In this document: positions 26,557 to 34,831 of the stretch, piece after piece
Position numbering within the stretch: the stretch's first letter is position 1
Layout: each line of letters starts with the position of its first letter
Origin: KACC-23026 sp963829575
GTDB lineage: Bacteria; Bacillota; Bacilli; Bacillales; Sporolactobacillaceae
NCBI GenBank assembly: GCA_963829575.1
Contig: CAWHJF010000003.1
Coordinates: forward strand, 62,001-126,000
Direction: 5' to 3'
Length of the DNA: 64,000 nucleotides
The notes under the pieces: model-generated
The model's database searches: none
Told to the model about the DNA's origin: nothing
What the model saw: the letters and a program-made list of their open reading frames with translations, nothing else
Translations under genes and position numbers: made by a program

Positions 26557-27156
26557 TTACATTAAATCGCGAAATTTTTCTACAACGACGGGTTGCACTT
26601 GTTTTCCTTCCAACGCATGCTCAACCGTCTCTTTTAAAGATTCCATGCGTGCGACTAGCGATTGAGGTTTTTTATCTGGCATATCTTGGCCGAATGGGAT
26701 GAAATAGATATTCTTTGCTGCCATTAAAGTCGCGATATTCGCCATGTTCAGTCCCAATCCGTCATTCGTAGAGATACCTAAAACGACTGGGTTTAAATTA
26801 CGCATAGTGGCTTTTGCCGCCATTAAAACAGGGTTATCGGTTTGCGCTGTTGCGAATTTACTCATAGAATTCCCTGTTAACGGAGCAATGACCATGCAAT
26901 CGAGCGGTTTTCTAGGGCCATATGGTTCGGCTTTTACAATAGAGTCCACAACTTCATTTCCTGTAATTTCTTCTACTTTTTTAACCCAGTCGCGGCCATC
27001 GCCGAAACGAGTCACTGTATTTTTAACGGTGTAGGTTACAAAAGCTGTCACTTCTGCCCCTGCATCGATCAGTTCCTGAACTTGTGGGACCACTTGATCG
27101 TAGGTGCAGTGTGAGCCGGTTAACCCAAATCCGATATGTTTTCCTTTTAAATCCAT
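26557..27156 (-). CDS. dpaB: Dipicolinate synthase subunit B
   Basis: Flavoprotein-family subunit (spoVFB) that with DpaA oxidises dihydrodipicolinate to dipicolinic acid in the mother cell. 199 residues, beginning MDLKGKHIGFGLTGSHC with the glycine-rich loop, and with LTGNSMSKFATAQTDNPV further in. Its ribosome site AAGGAGGAG lies inside the last codons of dpaA. A terminator is not evident after it; the long asd leader follows. Confidence 0.96.
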   Translation of the reverse strand: MDLKGKHIGFGLTGSHCTYDQVVPQVQELIDAGAEVTAFVTYTVKNTVTRFGDGRDWVKKVEEITGNEVVDSIVKAEPYGPRKPLDCMVIAPLTGNSMSKFATAQTDNPVLMAAKATMRNLNPVVLGISTNDGLGLNMANIATLMAAKNIYFIPFGQDMPDKKPQSLVARMESLKETVEHALEGKQVQPVVVEKFRDLM

Positions 27157-27158
27157 GC

Positions 27159-28058
27159 TTACATCTCCTCCTTGTCTTTATTAAAACGTTCAAGAAGTAA
27201 TTCTGATAAGACTTTCGCAATGATCTGACCCGCTGTTTTCGGAGCTACAATTCCTGGGATGCCGGGCGCGAGCATTGCTTTAATACCGCGTTTTTCAGCA
27301 TAGCGAAAATCGGTTCCACCAGGTTTCGAAGCGACATCCACAATCAAGGCTCTTGAAGGCATTTGTGAGAGAACCAAGCTTGTAATGACTTTAGCTGGAA
27401 TCGTGTTGATCACCACATCCACATCTGATACTTGTTTTTCCAAGTCCTTTATGTGAAAAGGCTCCAGTCCCATTTCATGAATCCGTGCAATGTGGTCGGG
27501 ACGTCTTGCGCCTACTTTGACATATGCGCCTAAAGCGTCAAATGTACGGGCAAGTGACATTCCGGTTCGACCGAGCCCTAGAATAATGACGTTAGAGCGA
27601 TGTACCGTGATATCGGTATTTTGAATGACCATCATGAGGGTTCCTTCAACCGTTGGAACCGAATTGTAGATGGCTAAGTCATCGCGTTCAAATAATTTAA
27701 TAAGCTCACAGTGACAATCCTTTTCGGCGGCTAACAAAAAGTTGGTGGGAATGCCGGAGTAAATGACACAGTGATCGGGTGTTTGAGAGAGCCACTCTTT
27801 AGTGAGTTGAATCTTCTTATCTGTGAAGAGCGATTCCACATAGCCCTCATCATTCGCCCCACTTACTGGGAGAACGAGTACATCAACGGTGGTTGGATCA
27901 ATATCCTCTATATCCATTTTGTTTACCCCATGGTAATAGTGATCCAATTGATCAAATCCAACCAAATCGAGTGTTGCATCAAGATTGTTCAGTTTTTCTA
28001 TCACTTCAAGTTGTCGGGCATCGCCGCCCAAAATCACAATATGAATTCCTGTTAACAT
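27159..28058 (-). CDS. dpaA: Dipicolinate synthase subunit A
   Basis: NAD(P)-binding dehydrogenase subunit (spoVFA) of dipicolinate synthase. 299 residues: N-terminal domain with HIVILGGDARQLE, then a Rossmann domain with ILGLGRTGMSLA, and C-terminal PGGTDFRYAE. AAAGGAGAG lies upstream of the ATG. A sigma-K promoter is seen about 70 bases upstream, consistent with late mother-cell expression. Confidence 0.96.
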   Translation of the reverse strand: MLTGIHIVILGGDARQLEVIEKLNNLDATLDLVGFDQLDHYYHGVNKMDIEDIDPTTVDVLVLPVSGANDEGYVESLFTDKKIQLTKEWLSQTPDHCVIYSGIPTNFLLAAEKDCHCELIKLFERDDLAIYNSVPTVEGTLMMVIQNTDITVHRSNVIILGLGRTGMSLARTFDALGAYVKVGARRPDHIARIHEMGLEPFHIKDLEKQVSDVDVVINTIPAKVITSLVLSQMPSRALIVDVASKPGGTDFRYAEKRGIKAMLAPGIPGIVAPKTAGQIIAKVLSELLLERFNKDKEEM

Positions 28059-28123
28059 GCCATCTGTTCTCTCCTTTCTAAGATGGATGACACGTGCTTA
28101 ACTGCCAGGCGATAAGCCTAAGG

Positions 28124-28151
28124 TATACTATGTGGAAAGTCATGAAGTGTG
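28124..28151 (-). promoter_or_regulatory. Sigma-K promoter of dpaA-dpaB
   Basis: Minus strand -10 CATAGTATA (28124-28132) fits CATANNNTA exactly; a CACAC element (28147-28151) gives the short AC-type -35 with a 16-base spacing. This is the expected class for spoVF. Confidence 0.75.
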
Positions 28152-28204
28152 ATAATTGAGCCTAGAAATTCAGTTCTAACCATTTGGTTTTAAGCATATA
28201 AAAG

Positions 28205-28441
28205 GGGGTTCATTAGGGGGAGTGGGGTTTGGCGATTTAGTCCAATGTTCTAAGGTATCTGACATAGGGTTTTTGGGGTTATGGGGGTTTTCTTGCGGGA
28301 ATAGGAGGATTGAAGCTGTGCAAGCGATCTCTGGCGCTATTTTCACATCCTCAGTTCCCGTAGCTCGTTTCTATCTGCTATTCGGGAACTATAGGCGCGT
28401 TTCAGTTCCCGTACGTGTGCTGATCAAAGGTTACGGGAACA
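28205..28441. repeat. Gene-free stretch with tandem inverted repeats
   Basis: Between the mlpA terminator and the dpaA promoter. 28352-28441 holds AGTTCCCGTA (28352), TTCGGGAACT (28380), AGTTCCCGTA (28404) and TACGGGAAC (28432): two consecutive hairpins with 18-base loops and a repeat period near 52 bases. The first half (28205-28320) is G-rich on the plus strand and otherwise featureless. A 77-codon plus-strand reading frame here has no credible ribosome site. Confidence 0.65.
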
Positions 28442-28455
28442 ATGAGCTTCCATAA

Positions 28456-28497
28456 ACAAAAAAACACTTTCCGCTTGGTTCCAAGCGGAAAGTGTTG
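28456..28497 (-). terminator. Intrinsic terminator after mlpA
   Basis: Minus-strand stem AACACTTTCCGCTTGG / CCAAGCGGAAAGTGTT, a perfect 16 bp with a two-base centre, followed by T7. Strong. Confidence 0.95.
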
Positions 28498-28508
28498 GAC
28501 TCTAGGTT

Positions 28509-29741
28509 TTATTGTACCGGCAAGTTGCCTGTTGGGCTGATGATGGATAATGAAAAATCAGAGGTGAAAAGCTGATCGGCTACTCGTTTGACGTCATTTA
28601 ACGAGACCGAATCAACCAGATGAATCAATTCATCCAAAGGACGATCTCTTCCTAACAAGAGTTCATTCTTGGCATTTCGGCTCATCCGGCTTGAGGTGCT
28701 TTCCAAGCTGAGCATCATGTTTCCCTTTAATTGCTCTTTGCTGTTCATGAGTTCTTTTTCCGTAATCCCGTTTTTCACAAATTCATCCACAGTCATGAAA
28801 ATCGTATCATAAAGCTTCTGAACCTGCTCAGCACCCGTCCCACCATAGATGGTCAACATTCCACTGTCTTTGTGTGCAGTGTGAAACGAAAAGATCGAAT
28901 AGGCTAGGCCACGTTCTTCTCGGACATCTTGAAATAAGCGGCTACTCATGGAGCCTCCCAGAATGTTATTCATGACGGTCAAGGAATAAAGATCTTTGGA
29001 ATCCGCAGCAAATCCATTCCAGCCTAAGCACAAATGCGCTTGCTCTGTATCTTTTTTACGGCCGATTTTCCCAGTTAGAAACTCAGGAGGACCTTCTTCA
29101 AGTTTTCCATTTTTTGCTTGATAATGGCTAAACGCTTCATCAAGAATGGGTAGAATGCTTTCATCGACATTCCCCGCGACGGAAACTACAATTTCTTCAG
29201 GCAAATAATGTGAGGCTATGTAATCACGTAAAGCGTCTGAATTAAACTCAGAGAGCGTTTCCTCTGTTCCCAAAATCGGATAGCCAAGCGGATGATGTCC
29301 GTAACTCGCTTCACTTAATAGATCGTGAACTCGATCATCTGGAGTATCTTCATACATTTTAATTTCCTCATAGACGACTTGTTTTTCACGATTCAGCTCT
29401 TCCTCATCAAACGAGGAATGAAATAGCATATCCGATAGGACATCCACGGCATATGAGGCGTGTTCATCCAATACTTTCGCATATAGACATGTGTATTCCT
29501 TCGACGTGAACGCGTTGACTTGTCCGCCTACCTTATCAAACGCTTCAGCTATTTCACGAGCAGAGCGCGTTTTTGTTCCTTTAAAAAGCATGTGCTCAAT
29601 AAAATGTGAAATCCCATTTCTCTCTTTTGTCTCGTAACGTGAGCCGGTTCCAATCCAAATACCAATGGTCACGGAGCGCACTGTCGGAATGGTTTCTAAT
29701 ATCACTCGAATCCCATTCGAGCAAAGATGTTTTTTAATCAA
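28509..29741 (-). CDS. mlpA: M16 family zinc protease MlpA/YmxG
   Basis: Processing-peptidase family protein, 410 residues. Zinc motif HFIEH at residues 46-50, distal Glu region NREKQVVYEEIKMY, and C-terminal GLAYSIFSFH typical of bacterial MPP-like peptidases. In B. subtilis MlpA influences extracellular protease regulation. TTG start with GGAGGAAG upstream. The PRC-barrel gene ymxH that follows in B. subtilis is absent here. Confidence 0.95.
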   Translation of the reverse strand: MIKKHLCSNGIRVILETIPTVRSVTIGIWIGTGSRYETKERNGISHFIEHMLFKGTKTRSAREIAEAFDKVGGQVNAFTSKEYTCLYAKVLDEHASYAVDVLSDMLFHSSFDEEELNREKQVVYEEIKMYEDTPDDRVHDLLSEASYGHHPLGYPILGTEETLSEFNSDALRDYIASHYLPEEIVVSVAGNVDESILPILDEAFSHYQAKNGKLEEGPPEFLTGKIGRKKDTEQAHLCLGWNGFAADSKDLYSLTVMNNILGGSMSSRLFQDVREERGLAYSIFSFHTAHKDSGMLTIYGGTGAEQVQKLYDTIFMTVDEFVKNGITEKELMNSKEQLKGNMMLSLESTSSRMSRNAKNELLLGRDRPLDELIHLVDSVSLNDVKRVADQLFTSDFSLSIISPTGNLPVQ

Positions 29742-29811
29742 ACGACTTCCTCCTATAGAACCTTTAAGCAGGTCATATTCCTGATGTTTCCTATATTACC
29801 ACCTAAAGATT

Positions 29812-29841
29812 ACTATAACACTTCAAAGCCTCTAGAAACAA
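29812..29841 (-). promoter_or_regulatory. Possible sigma-A promoter of mlpA
   Basis: Minus strand TTGTTT (29836-29841), 18-base spacer, TATAGT (29812-29817), about 70 bases upstream of mlpA. Confidence 0.5.
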
Positions 29842-29862
29842 ATGAGGAAAATCAAAAACGCT

Positions 29863-30831
29863 TTACGGATCGACACGTTTTTCACTGAGCAATTCATTCA
29901 CCGTTCCAATTGTGTACCCTTTGTCTTCAATATCCTGGATCATGGCTCCAAGACTCTCAGCGGTTTCTTTCGTCGGATGCATGAGAATCATTGACCCAGC
30001 CTCTACTTTATCGTTCACACGTTTCAACATCTCATTCGGATTCGGATGTTTCCAATCGATCGTATCCACTGTCCAAAGAATGGTGTGCATGCCGAGTGAA
30101 TGCGCAACTTCTACGGTTTGTTTATTGAAGGACCCGCTTGGTGGGGCAAACACCTTAGGCTTCACTTCTAGCGCCGCCTCAATTATGTCATTGGTTTTTT
30201 TGAGTTGTTGTAATTGTTGAGATTTCGATAAGGTTTTGAGATCAGGATGATTATAGGCATGGCTTCCGATTGCATGACCTTCTTCACAAATCATCATCGC
30301 GAGCTTTGGATTTTCTTTTACCCAACTTCCGTCTAAGAAAAAAGTGGCTTTAACATGGTATTCATTTAGTGTTTTAAGAATTTGTGGCACATATTGTTCT
30401 CCCCAAGACACATTAATTAAAAGTGACACCATCGGCTTCTCCGGGTTCCCCTTATAGATCGGCTCAGGAGATAAGTTGCTTAGATGAACCTTGGGACTGA
30501 CCTCTTTAAAGACAATTTGATTAGAATCAAATTGATTCGCCTTAATCATTTTGTCATAGGAGGCTTTTATGTTCACCGATCGCCCATTATAACCCGGTAT
30601 GGCTTTCCAAACAGGATCAATTTTGGCATCAACGGGAGTTTCGTTATGCGATTTGGCATAGGCTTTAATTTTATTCATCAAAGCACTGTCTGTTTTTGAG
30701 GTCACAGACAACACCTCATGTGGTTGAGGAAAGAATTGAGAAAAATAAAGTGTTTTATAAGAACCGAATGTTCCAATACTCATAGCCAGTAAACAAGCAA
30801 AAACAAGCCAACTTAAAATCGTGCGTTTCAC
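29863..30831 (-). CDS. ylxY: YlxY-like polysaccharide deacetylase-fold protein
   Basis: 322 residues with an N-terminal signal or anchor helix (about residues 5-22), a family-specific middle segment (IPGYNGRSVNIKASYDKM) and a NodB-fold domain from about residue 135. Motif 1, normally TFDDG, reads INVSWGEQ, so the catalytic and metal Asp are missing; motif 2 is HAYNHPD and FAPPSGSF is kept. B. subtilis YlxY shows the same loss, so the family is likely a non-catalytic or altered cell-wall protein. GTG start. In B. subtilis it belongs to the sporulation sigma-E group; I could not confirm such a promoter here. Confidence 0.93.
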   Translation of the reverse strand: MKRTILSWLVFACLLAMSIGTFGSYKTLYFSQFFPQPHEVLSVTSKTDSALMNKIKAYAKSHNETPVDAKIDPVWKAIPGYNGRSVNIKASYDKMIKANQFDSNQIVFKEVSPKVHLSNLSPEPIYKGNPEKPMVSLLINVSWGEQYVPQILKTLNEYHVKATFFLDGSWVKENPKLAMMICEEGHAIGSHAYNHPDLKTLSKSQQLQQLKKTNDIIEAALEVKPKVFAPPSGSFNKQTVEVAHSLGMHTILWTVDTIDWKHPNPNEMLKRVNDKVEAGSMILMHPTKETAESLGAMIQDIEDKGYTIGTVNELLSEKRVDP

Positions 30832-30915
30832 CGGACCGTCCCCCCTTCTTTGTACAACCTATGCAAAGATAAGCAAGCTTTAGAACTTATGAAGTGGGGA
30901 CACATTTAGAAACAA

Positions 30916-30968
30916 AATAAAAAAAGGTCCCTTTACAATAAGGAGTGACTCCTTATTAAAGGACCTTT
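30916..30968 (-). terminator. Intrinsic terminator after pnp
   Basis: Very long minus-strand stem starting AAAGGTCC and including AATAAGGAGT / ACTCCTTATT with a tiny loop, then GGGACC and seven T. About 20 bp with one or two mismatches. Confidence 0.93.
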
Positions 30969-30982
30969 CGAGTGAGACGCTT

Positions 30983-33112
30983 TTATTTGGAAACGGGATC
31001 TTTCGATTCTTTTGATTCTTCTGTAGTCGTAGCTTGTTTCTTAGAAAGTTTTACGCGACCTTGTTTATCAATATCAATGACTTTAACTAACACTTCATCC
31101 CCAATATTGACAACATCTTCCACCTTAGCGACGCGCTTTTCGTCTAATTCAGAGATGTGAACCAGACCATCCTTACCGTTAAAGATTTCAACAAACGCCC
31201 CAAATTTTTCAACGCGTTTTACTTTTCCTAAATAGATCTCGCCGACTTTAACTTCTCTTACGATGTCTTCGATGATCTTTTTGGCTTTCGCATTTCCTTC
31301 TTGATCGGTTGAAGAAATATAGACGGTCCCATCCTGTTCAATATCAATTTTAACACCCGTTTCATCAATGATTTTATTGATGACTTTTCCGCTTGGTCCA
31401 ATAACATCGCGGATTTTATCTGGATGAATGTTCATGATAAGAATTTTTGGTGCGTATTTAGAAAGTTGTTCATTTGGCTCAGCAATCGTAGAAAGCATAT
31501 GGTTTAGAATCGCCATCCGGCCTTCACGAGCTTGTTTGAGCGCGGTCTCAAGAATATCACGCGTAATTCCAGAAATCTTGATATCCATCTGAAGCGCGGT
31601 AACCCCTTTTTCCGTACCGGCCACTTTGAAGTCCATATCGCCTAGGGCATCTTCCATCCCTTGGATGTCTGTTAAGACACAGACTTCATCTTCATGCTTC
31701 ACAAGGCCCATTGCAATCCCAGCAACTGGCGCTTTAATCGGCACACCGGCTTGCATCATGGCCATTGTGCTGGCACAAATACTTGCTTGAGACGTCGAAC
31801 CGTTCGACTCGAGGACTTCCGACACGAGACGAATCGTGTATGGAAAGTCTTTCTCATTTGGAATAACCGGTTCAAGAGCACGTTCACCTAAAGCCCCATG
31901 TCCAATTTCCCGACGGCCAGGCCCACGCATAGGACGCGCTTCACCGACACTAAATGGTGGGAAATTGTAGTGGTGCATGAAGCGCTTGGATTCTTCCATA
32001 TCTAAACCGTCCAAAATTTGCACATCGCCGAGAGCGCCTAATGTACATACGCTAAGGGCTTGAGTTTGACCACGGGTAAAGAGAGCCGATCCATGTGCTC
32101 TTGGAAGGAGATCCACTTTAGAAGAAAGCGGACGAATTTCATCAATCCCACGACCGTCTGGGCGAACGTGATCCACCACGATCGTACGGCGAACTTCTTC
32201 TTTTACAATTTTATAAAGCACTTCGTTAATTTGACCAAGCTTGTCCGCGTAAGCTTCATCTTCCTGATATTTAGCCAAAATTTCTGACTTAACCGAATCA
32301 ATGGCTGCTTCGCGCGCTTTTTTCTCTTGAGTCATGACAGCTTGTTTTAATGGTTCCGTTGCTTCGCTCCTAATTTGCGCTTCAAGCTCAGCTTCTGGCT
32401 TAAACAAAGTCACCTCGCGTTTTTCTTTCCCGACCTCAGCTACGATCTCTTCTTGGAAAGCCACAAGTTTCTTAATGTACTCGTGTCCGAAAATAATCGC
32501 ATCAAGCATGACGTCTTCTGGAACTTCATCCGCACCGGCTTCAACCATGTTAATGGCATCTTTGGTACCAGCCACGGTTAAATGGATGTCACTTTTTTCA
32601 ACTTGTTCGACGGTTGGGTTAATGACCAATTCGCCGTCCACACGACCAACAATGACACCCGCAATTGGTCCTTCAAATGGAATGTCCGAAATCGATAGGG
32701 CGAGTGAAGAACCAAACATCGCCGCCATTTCAGACGAGCAATCTTGATTTGCACTCATAACAATGCTAACCACTTGAACTTCATTTCGGAAACCATCTTC
32801 GAATAATGGACGGATTGGACGGTCGATTAAACGGCTAGCTAGGATGGCTTTTTCACTTGGCCGACCTTCACGTTTGATAAAACCACCCGGGATCTTTCCT
32901 ACTGCATAGAGACGTTCCTCGTAGTTGACCGTTAGTGGGAAAAATGGAAGATCTTTTGGCTCTTGAGAAGCTGTAACCGTTGATAAAACAGCGGTCTCTC
33001 CGTATCGGACCATAACTGCGCCGCTCGCTTGCTTGGCCAACTCACCGATTTCAAGAGTGAGTGGTCGTCCGGCCCAGTCCATGGTATACGTGCGTTTTTG
33101 TTGTTGTTCCAT
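30983..33112 (-). CDS. pnp: Polynucleotide phosphorylase
   Basis: Main 3'-5' phosphorolytic exoribonuclease. 709 residues: two RNase PH domains (about 10-225 and 310-545), KH domain with DVIGPSGKVINKI and S1 domain with VEKFGAFVEIF near the C-terminus. All are intact. It follows rpsO after a terminator and a 260-base structured leader, so it is its own transcription unit with some read-through. Confidence 0.98.
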   Translation of the reverse strand: MEQQQKRTYTMDWAGRPLTLEIGELAKQASGAVMVRYGETAVLSTVTASQEPKDLPFFPLTVNYEERLYAVGKIPGGFIKREGRPSEKAILASRLIDRPIRPLFEDGFRNEVQVVSIVMSANQDCSSEMAAMFGSSLALSISDIPFEGPIAGVIVGRVDGELVINPTVEQVEKSDIHLTVAGTKDAINMVEAGADEVPEDVMLDAIIFGHEYIKKLVAFQEEIVAEVGKEKREVTLFKPEAELEAQIRSEATEPLKQAVMTQEKKAREAAIDSVKSEILAKYQEDEAYADKLGQINEVLYKIVKEEVRRTIVVDHVRPDGRGIDEIRPLSSKVDLLPRAHGSALFTRGQTQALSVCTLGALGDVQILDGLDMEESKRFMHHYNFPPFSVGEARPMRGPGRREIGHGALGERALEPVIPNEKDFPYTIRLVSEVLESNGSTSQASICASTMAMMQAGVPIKAPVAGIAMGLVKHEDEVCVLTDIQGMEDALGDMDFKVAGTEKGVTALQMDIKISGITRDILETALKQAREGRMAILNHMLSTIAEPNEQLSKYAPKILIMNIHPDKIRDVIGPSGKVINKIIDETGVKIDIEQDGTVYISSTDQEGNAKAKKIIEDIVREVKVGEIYLGKVKRVEKFGAFVEIFNGKDGLVHISELDEKRVAKVEDVVNIGDEVLVKVIDIDKQGRVKLSKKQATTTEESKESKDPVSK

Positions 33113-33135
33113 GAAAAGGAGTCCCCTTCCTTATA

Positions 33136-33267
33136 GAAAAACTTGGCCTGACGTCAAGTTTTTTTGGCAAAAGCGTCAAGTTTTTCTTTTAATTTGCATA
33201 ATAATTAATGTAAAAATAACCAACTTATGTGTTAGTTTGGCTTCTTTTCATCAAAAGGAAACTAACA
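33136..33267 (-). promoter_or_regulatory. Structured 5' leader of pnp
   Basis: Minus strand, 5' to 3': hairpin TGTTAGTTT / AAACTAACA (33230-33267), then AAAAACTTGACG (33175-33186), a second AAAACTTGACG and its partner CAAGTTTTT (33136-33162). The two copies of AAACTTGACG compete for the same partner, a switch-like layout just before the ribosome site. Confidence 0.5.
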
Positions 33268-33295
33268 TTTTGAGCCTAGACATTCTTTCTTCTAA

Positions 33296-33324
33296 ACAGT
33301 ATGTATTATTAAATCAACATTCAA
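33296..33324 (-). promoter_or_regulatory. Possible sigma-A promoter of pnp
   Basis: Minus strand TTGAAT (33319-33324), 17-base spacer, TACTGT (33296-33301), just after the rpsO terminator. Both boxes are imperfect. Confidence 0.4.
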
Positions 33325-33344
33325 TTATTTAAGAAAAAGAATTA

Positions 33345-33377
33345 CAAAAAAGCGGGAAATCCCTTCCCGCTTTTTTG
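33345..33377 (-). terminator. Intrinsic terminator after rpsO
   Basis: AAAAAAGCGGGAA / TTCCCGCTTTTTT with a short loop, immediately after the rpsO stop. Symmetric, so it could work in both directions. Confidence 0.93.
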
Positions 33378-33379
33378 TC

Positions 33380-33649
33380 TTATCGACGTAAACCAAGTTT
33401 ATTAATCAACTCACGGTAACGTGCAACATCGTTGTTACGTAAATAAGCAAGAAGATTACGACGTTTCCCGACCATTTTCAATAGGCCGCGACGAGACGCA
33501 TGATCCTTCTTGTGATCGCGCAAATGCTCATTTAACGTGTTGATTTGCTCCGTTAGGATAGCGACTTGCACCTCTGGAGAACCAGTGTCTCCTTCGTGTG
33601 TTCTAAACTCGCTTACGAGTTCATTTTTGCGTTCTTTAGTCAATGCCAT
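33380..33649 (-). CDS. rpsO: 30S ribosomal protein S15
   Basis: 89-residue primary 16S rRNA-binding protein of the small-subunit platform. Contains HxxDxGSPEVQVA (HEGDTGSPEVQVA), LNEHLRDHKKDHASRRG and LLAYLRNNDVARY. ATG at 33649 with AGGAGGTGA seven bases upstream; an in-frame ATG at 33658 lies inside that site. It has its own promoter and a structured leader that may bind S15. Confidence 0.99.
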   Translation of the reverse strand: MALTKERKNELVSEFRTHEGDTGSPEVQVAILTEQINTLNEHLRDHKKDHASRRGLLKMVGKRRNLLAYLRNNDVARYRELINKLGLRR

Positions 33650-33765
33650 CCTTTTCACCTCCTAACCTTTTAATCCCCTACAGCCCAGCACACGATGGTG
33701 AGCCGATATGCCACGCTGAGGTTCTTTACAATCTCTAGCATACAACGAATCCTAGTAAAATTCAA
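33650..33765 (-). promoter_or_regulatory. rpsO promoter and structured leader
   Basis: Minus strand TTGAAT (33760-33765), 17 bases, TATGCT (33737-33742). The following 80 bases can fold with CCTCAGC near the start pairing to GCTGTAGGGG just before the ribosome site, and an internal GTG / CAC helix, a branched shape like known S15 autoregulatory leaders. The fold was judged by eye only. Confidence 0.55.
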
Positions 33766-33811
33766 GTCCAGCTCCTATTCAGAACGCTAAAAGCGAATTT
33801 CTATTGACGTT

Positions 33812-34759
33812 TTAGCGCTCTTGGTCCGCAAAATAAGCTAAGGTTGCCTGTTTGTCACGCTCAATTTGAACCTTTAATTCATCGAGCCCATTGAATTTCT
33901 GCTCATTTCGAATTTTTTTAAACCATTTTATATGAACCGTTTCTCCATAAAGATCCCCATCAAAATCGAGTAGATAGACTTCAATTAACGGGGTTTTCTC
34001 TTCTTCATAGAAAGTTGGACGAACCCCAACATTACAAACCCCATCGAAAGTTCCTGATTCCGTCTCCATTTGGACCGCATATACGCCGAGTTCAGGATAG
34101 AGATAAGGCGCGTGGGTTTTGATGTTCGCAGTTGGAAAGCCAATGGTACGGCCCCGCTTATCCCCATGAATGACCATACCTGTAATGGTATATGGTCGAC
34201 CGAGTAAAGGAATGGCTTGATCAATATGACCGCCTAAAATAAGCTCACGAATATGGGTCGTGCTGACTTTTTCATTCTCATACTCTAATTTCGGAATAAC
34301 GGTAATGTCAAACATATTACGAGATTCTTCCACAATCGTCTCCATATTTCCTTTAGCCATTCTTCCATATGTGAAATCAAAGCCAGCCACAACATGTTTC
34401 ACTTCTTGCTTGATTAGATAGGTATCCACAAATTCTTGCGGAGAAAGTTTGCTGAATAATTCATCAAATTTAACAATAAAGAGCTCATCTACGCCGAGTT
34501 TTTTAATCAAACGGGCTTTTTCCTCTATTGGCGTTAAGTAATCTTCGCGTTTTTTAAGTTGTTTTAAAACAACCGAGGGGTGGGGATGAAAGGTCATGAC
34601 CGCCGATTTTCGCCCTTTTTCCTGAGCTTCTTCCACGGCTGTTCGAATGACTTTTTGATGTCCAATATGAACCCCATCAAAATAACCAAGTGCCATGACT
34701 TTTTCACCGGTACTTCGACTATTAGGATCTGGCGGATGTGTATATTGAATAATTTCCAT
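33812..34759 (-). CDS. ribF: Bifunctional riboflavin kinase / FAD synthetase
   Basis: Converts riboflavin to FMN and FAD (B. subtilis ribC). N-terminal nucleotidyltransferase domain (about 15-185) with ALGYFDGVHIGHQ and FDFTYGRM; C-terminal riboflavin kinase domain with GDKRGRTIGFPTANI. 315 residues. No FMN riboswitch is seen upstream; it follows truB at about 70 bases within the nusA-infB operon. Confidence 0.97.
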   Translation of the reverse strand: MEIIQYTHPPDPNSRSTGEKVMALGYFDGVHIGHQKVIRTAVEEAQEKGRKSAVMTFHPHPSVVLKQLKKREDYLTPIEEKARLIKKLGVDELFIVKFDELFSKLSPQEFVDTYLIKQEVKHVVAGFDFTYGRMAKGNMETIVEESRNMFDITVIPKLEYENEKVSTTHIRELILGGHIDQAIPLLGRPYTITGMVIHGDKRGRTIGFPTANIKTHAPYLYPELGVYAVQMETESGTFDGVCNVGVRPTFYEEEKTPLIEVYLLDFDGDLYGETVHIKWFKKIRNEQKFNGLDELKVQIERDKQATLAYFADQER

Positions 34760-34831
34760 TGCAAGGGCACCTCTTTTATCTTTTCCCTATTGTTAGTACT
34801 AAGGGGTGGAATTGGCCAACCTTCAAGACCA

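Noticed and set aside
28222..28455. 77-codon plus-strand reading frame
   Set aside because: It is made of the TTCCCGTA repeat and G-rich sequence, has no properly spaced ribosome site and is opposite to every gene in the window.
32334..32747. 137-codon plus-strand frame inside pnp
   Set aside because: Low-complexity Ser/Thr/Ala translation typical of the antisense of a coding region.
33122..33157. TTGACG-16-TATAAG as the pnp promoter
   Set aside because: The TATAAG overlaps the ribosome site; a transcript starting there would lose the site.
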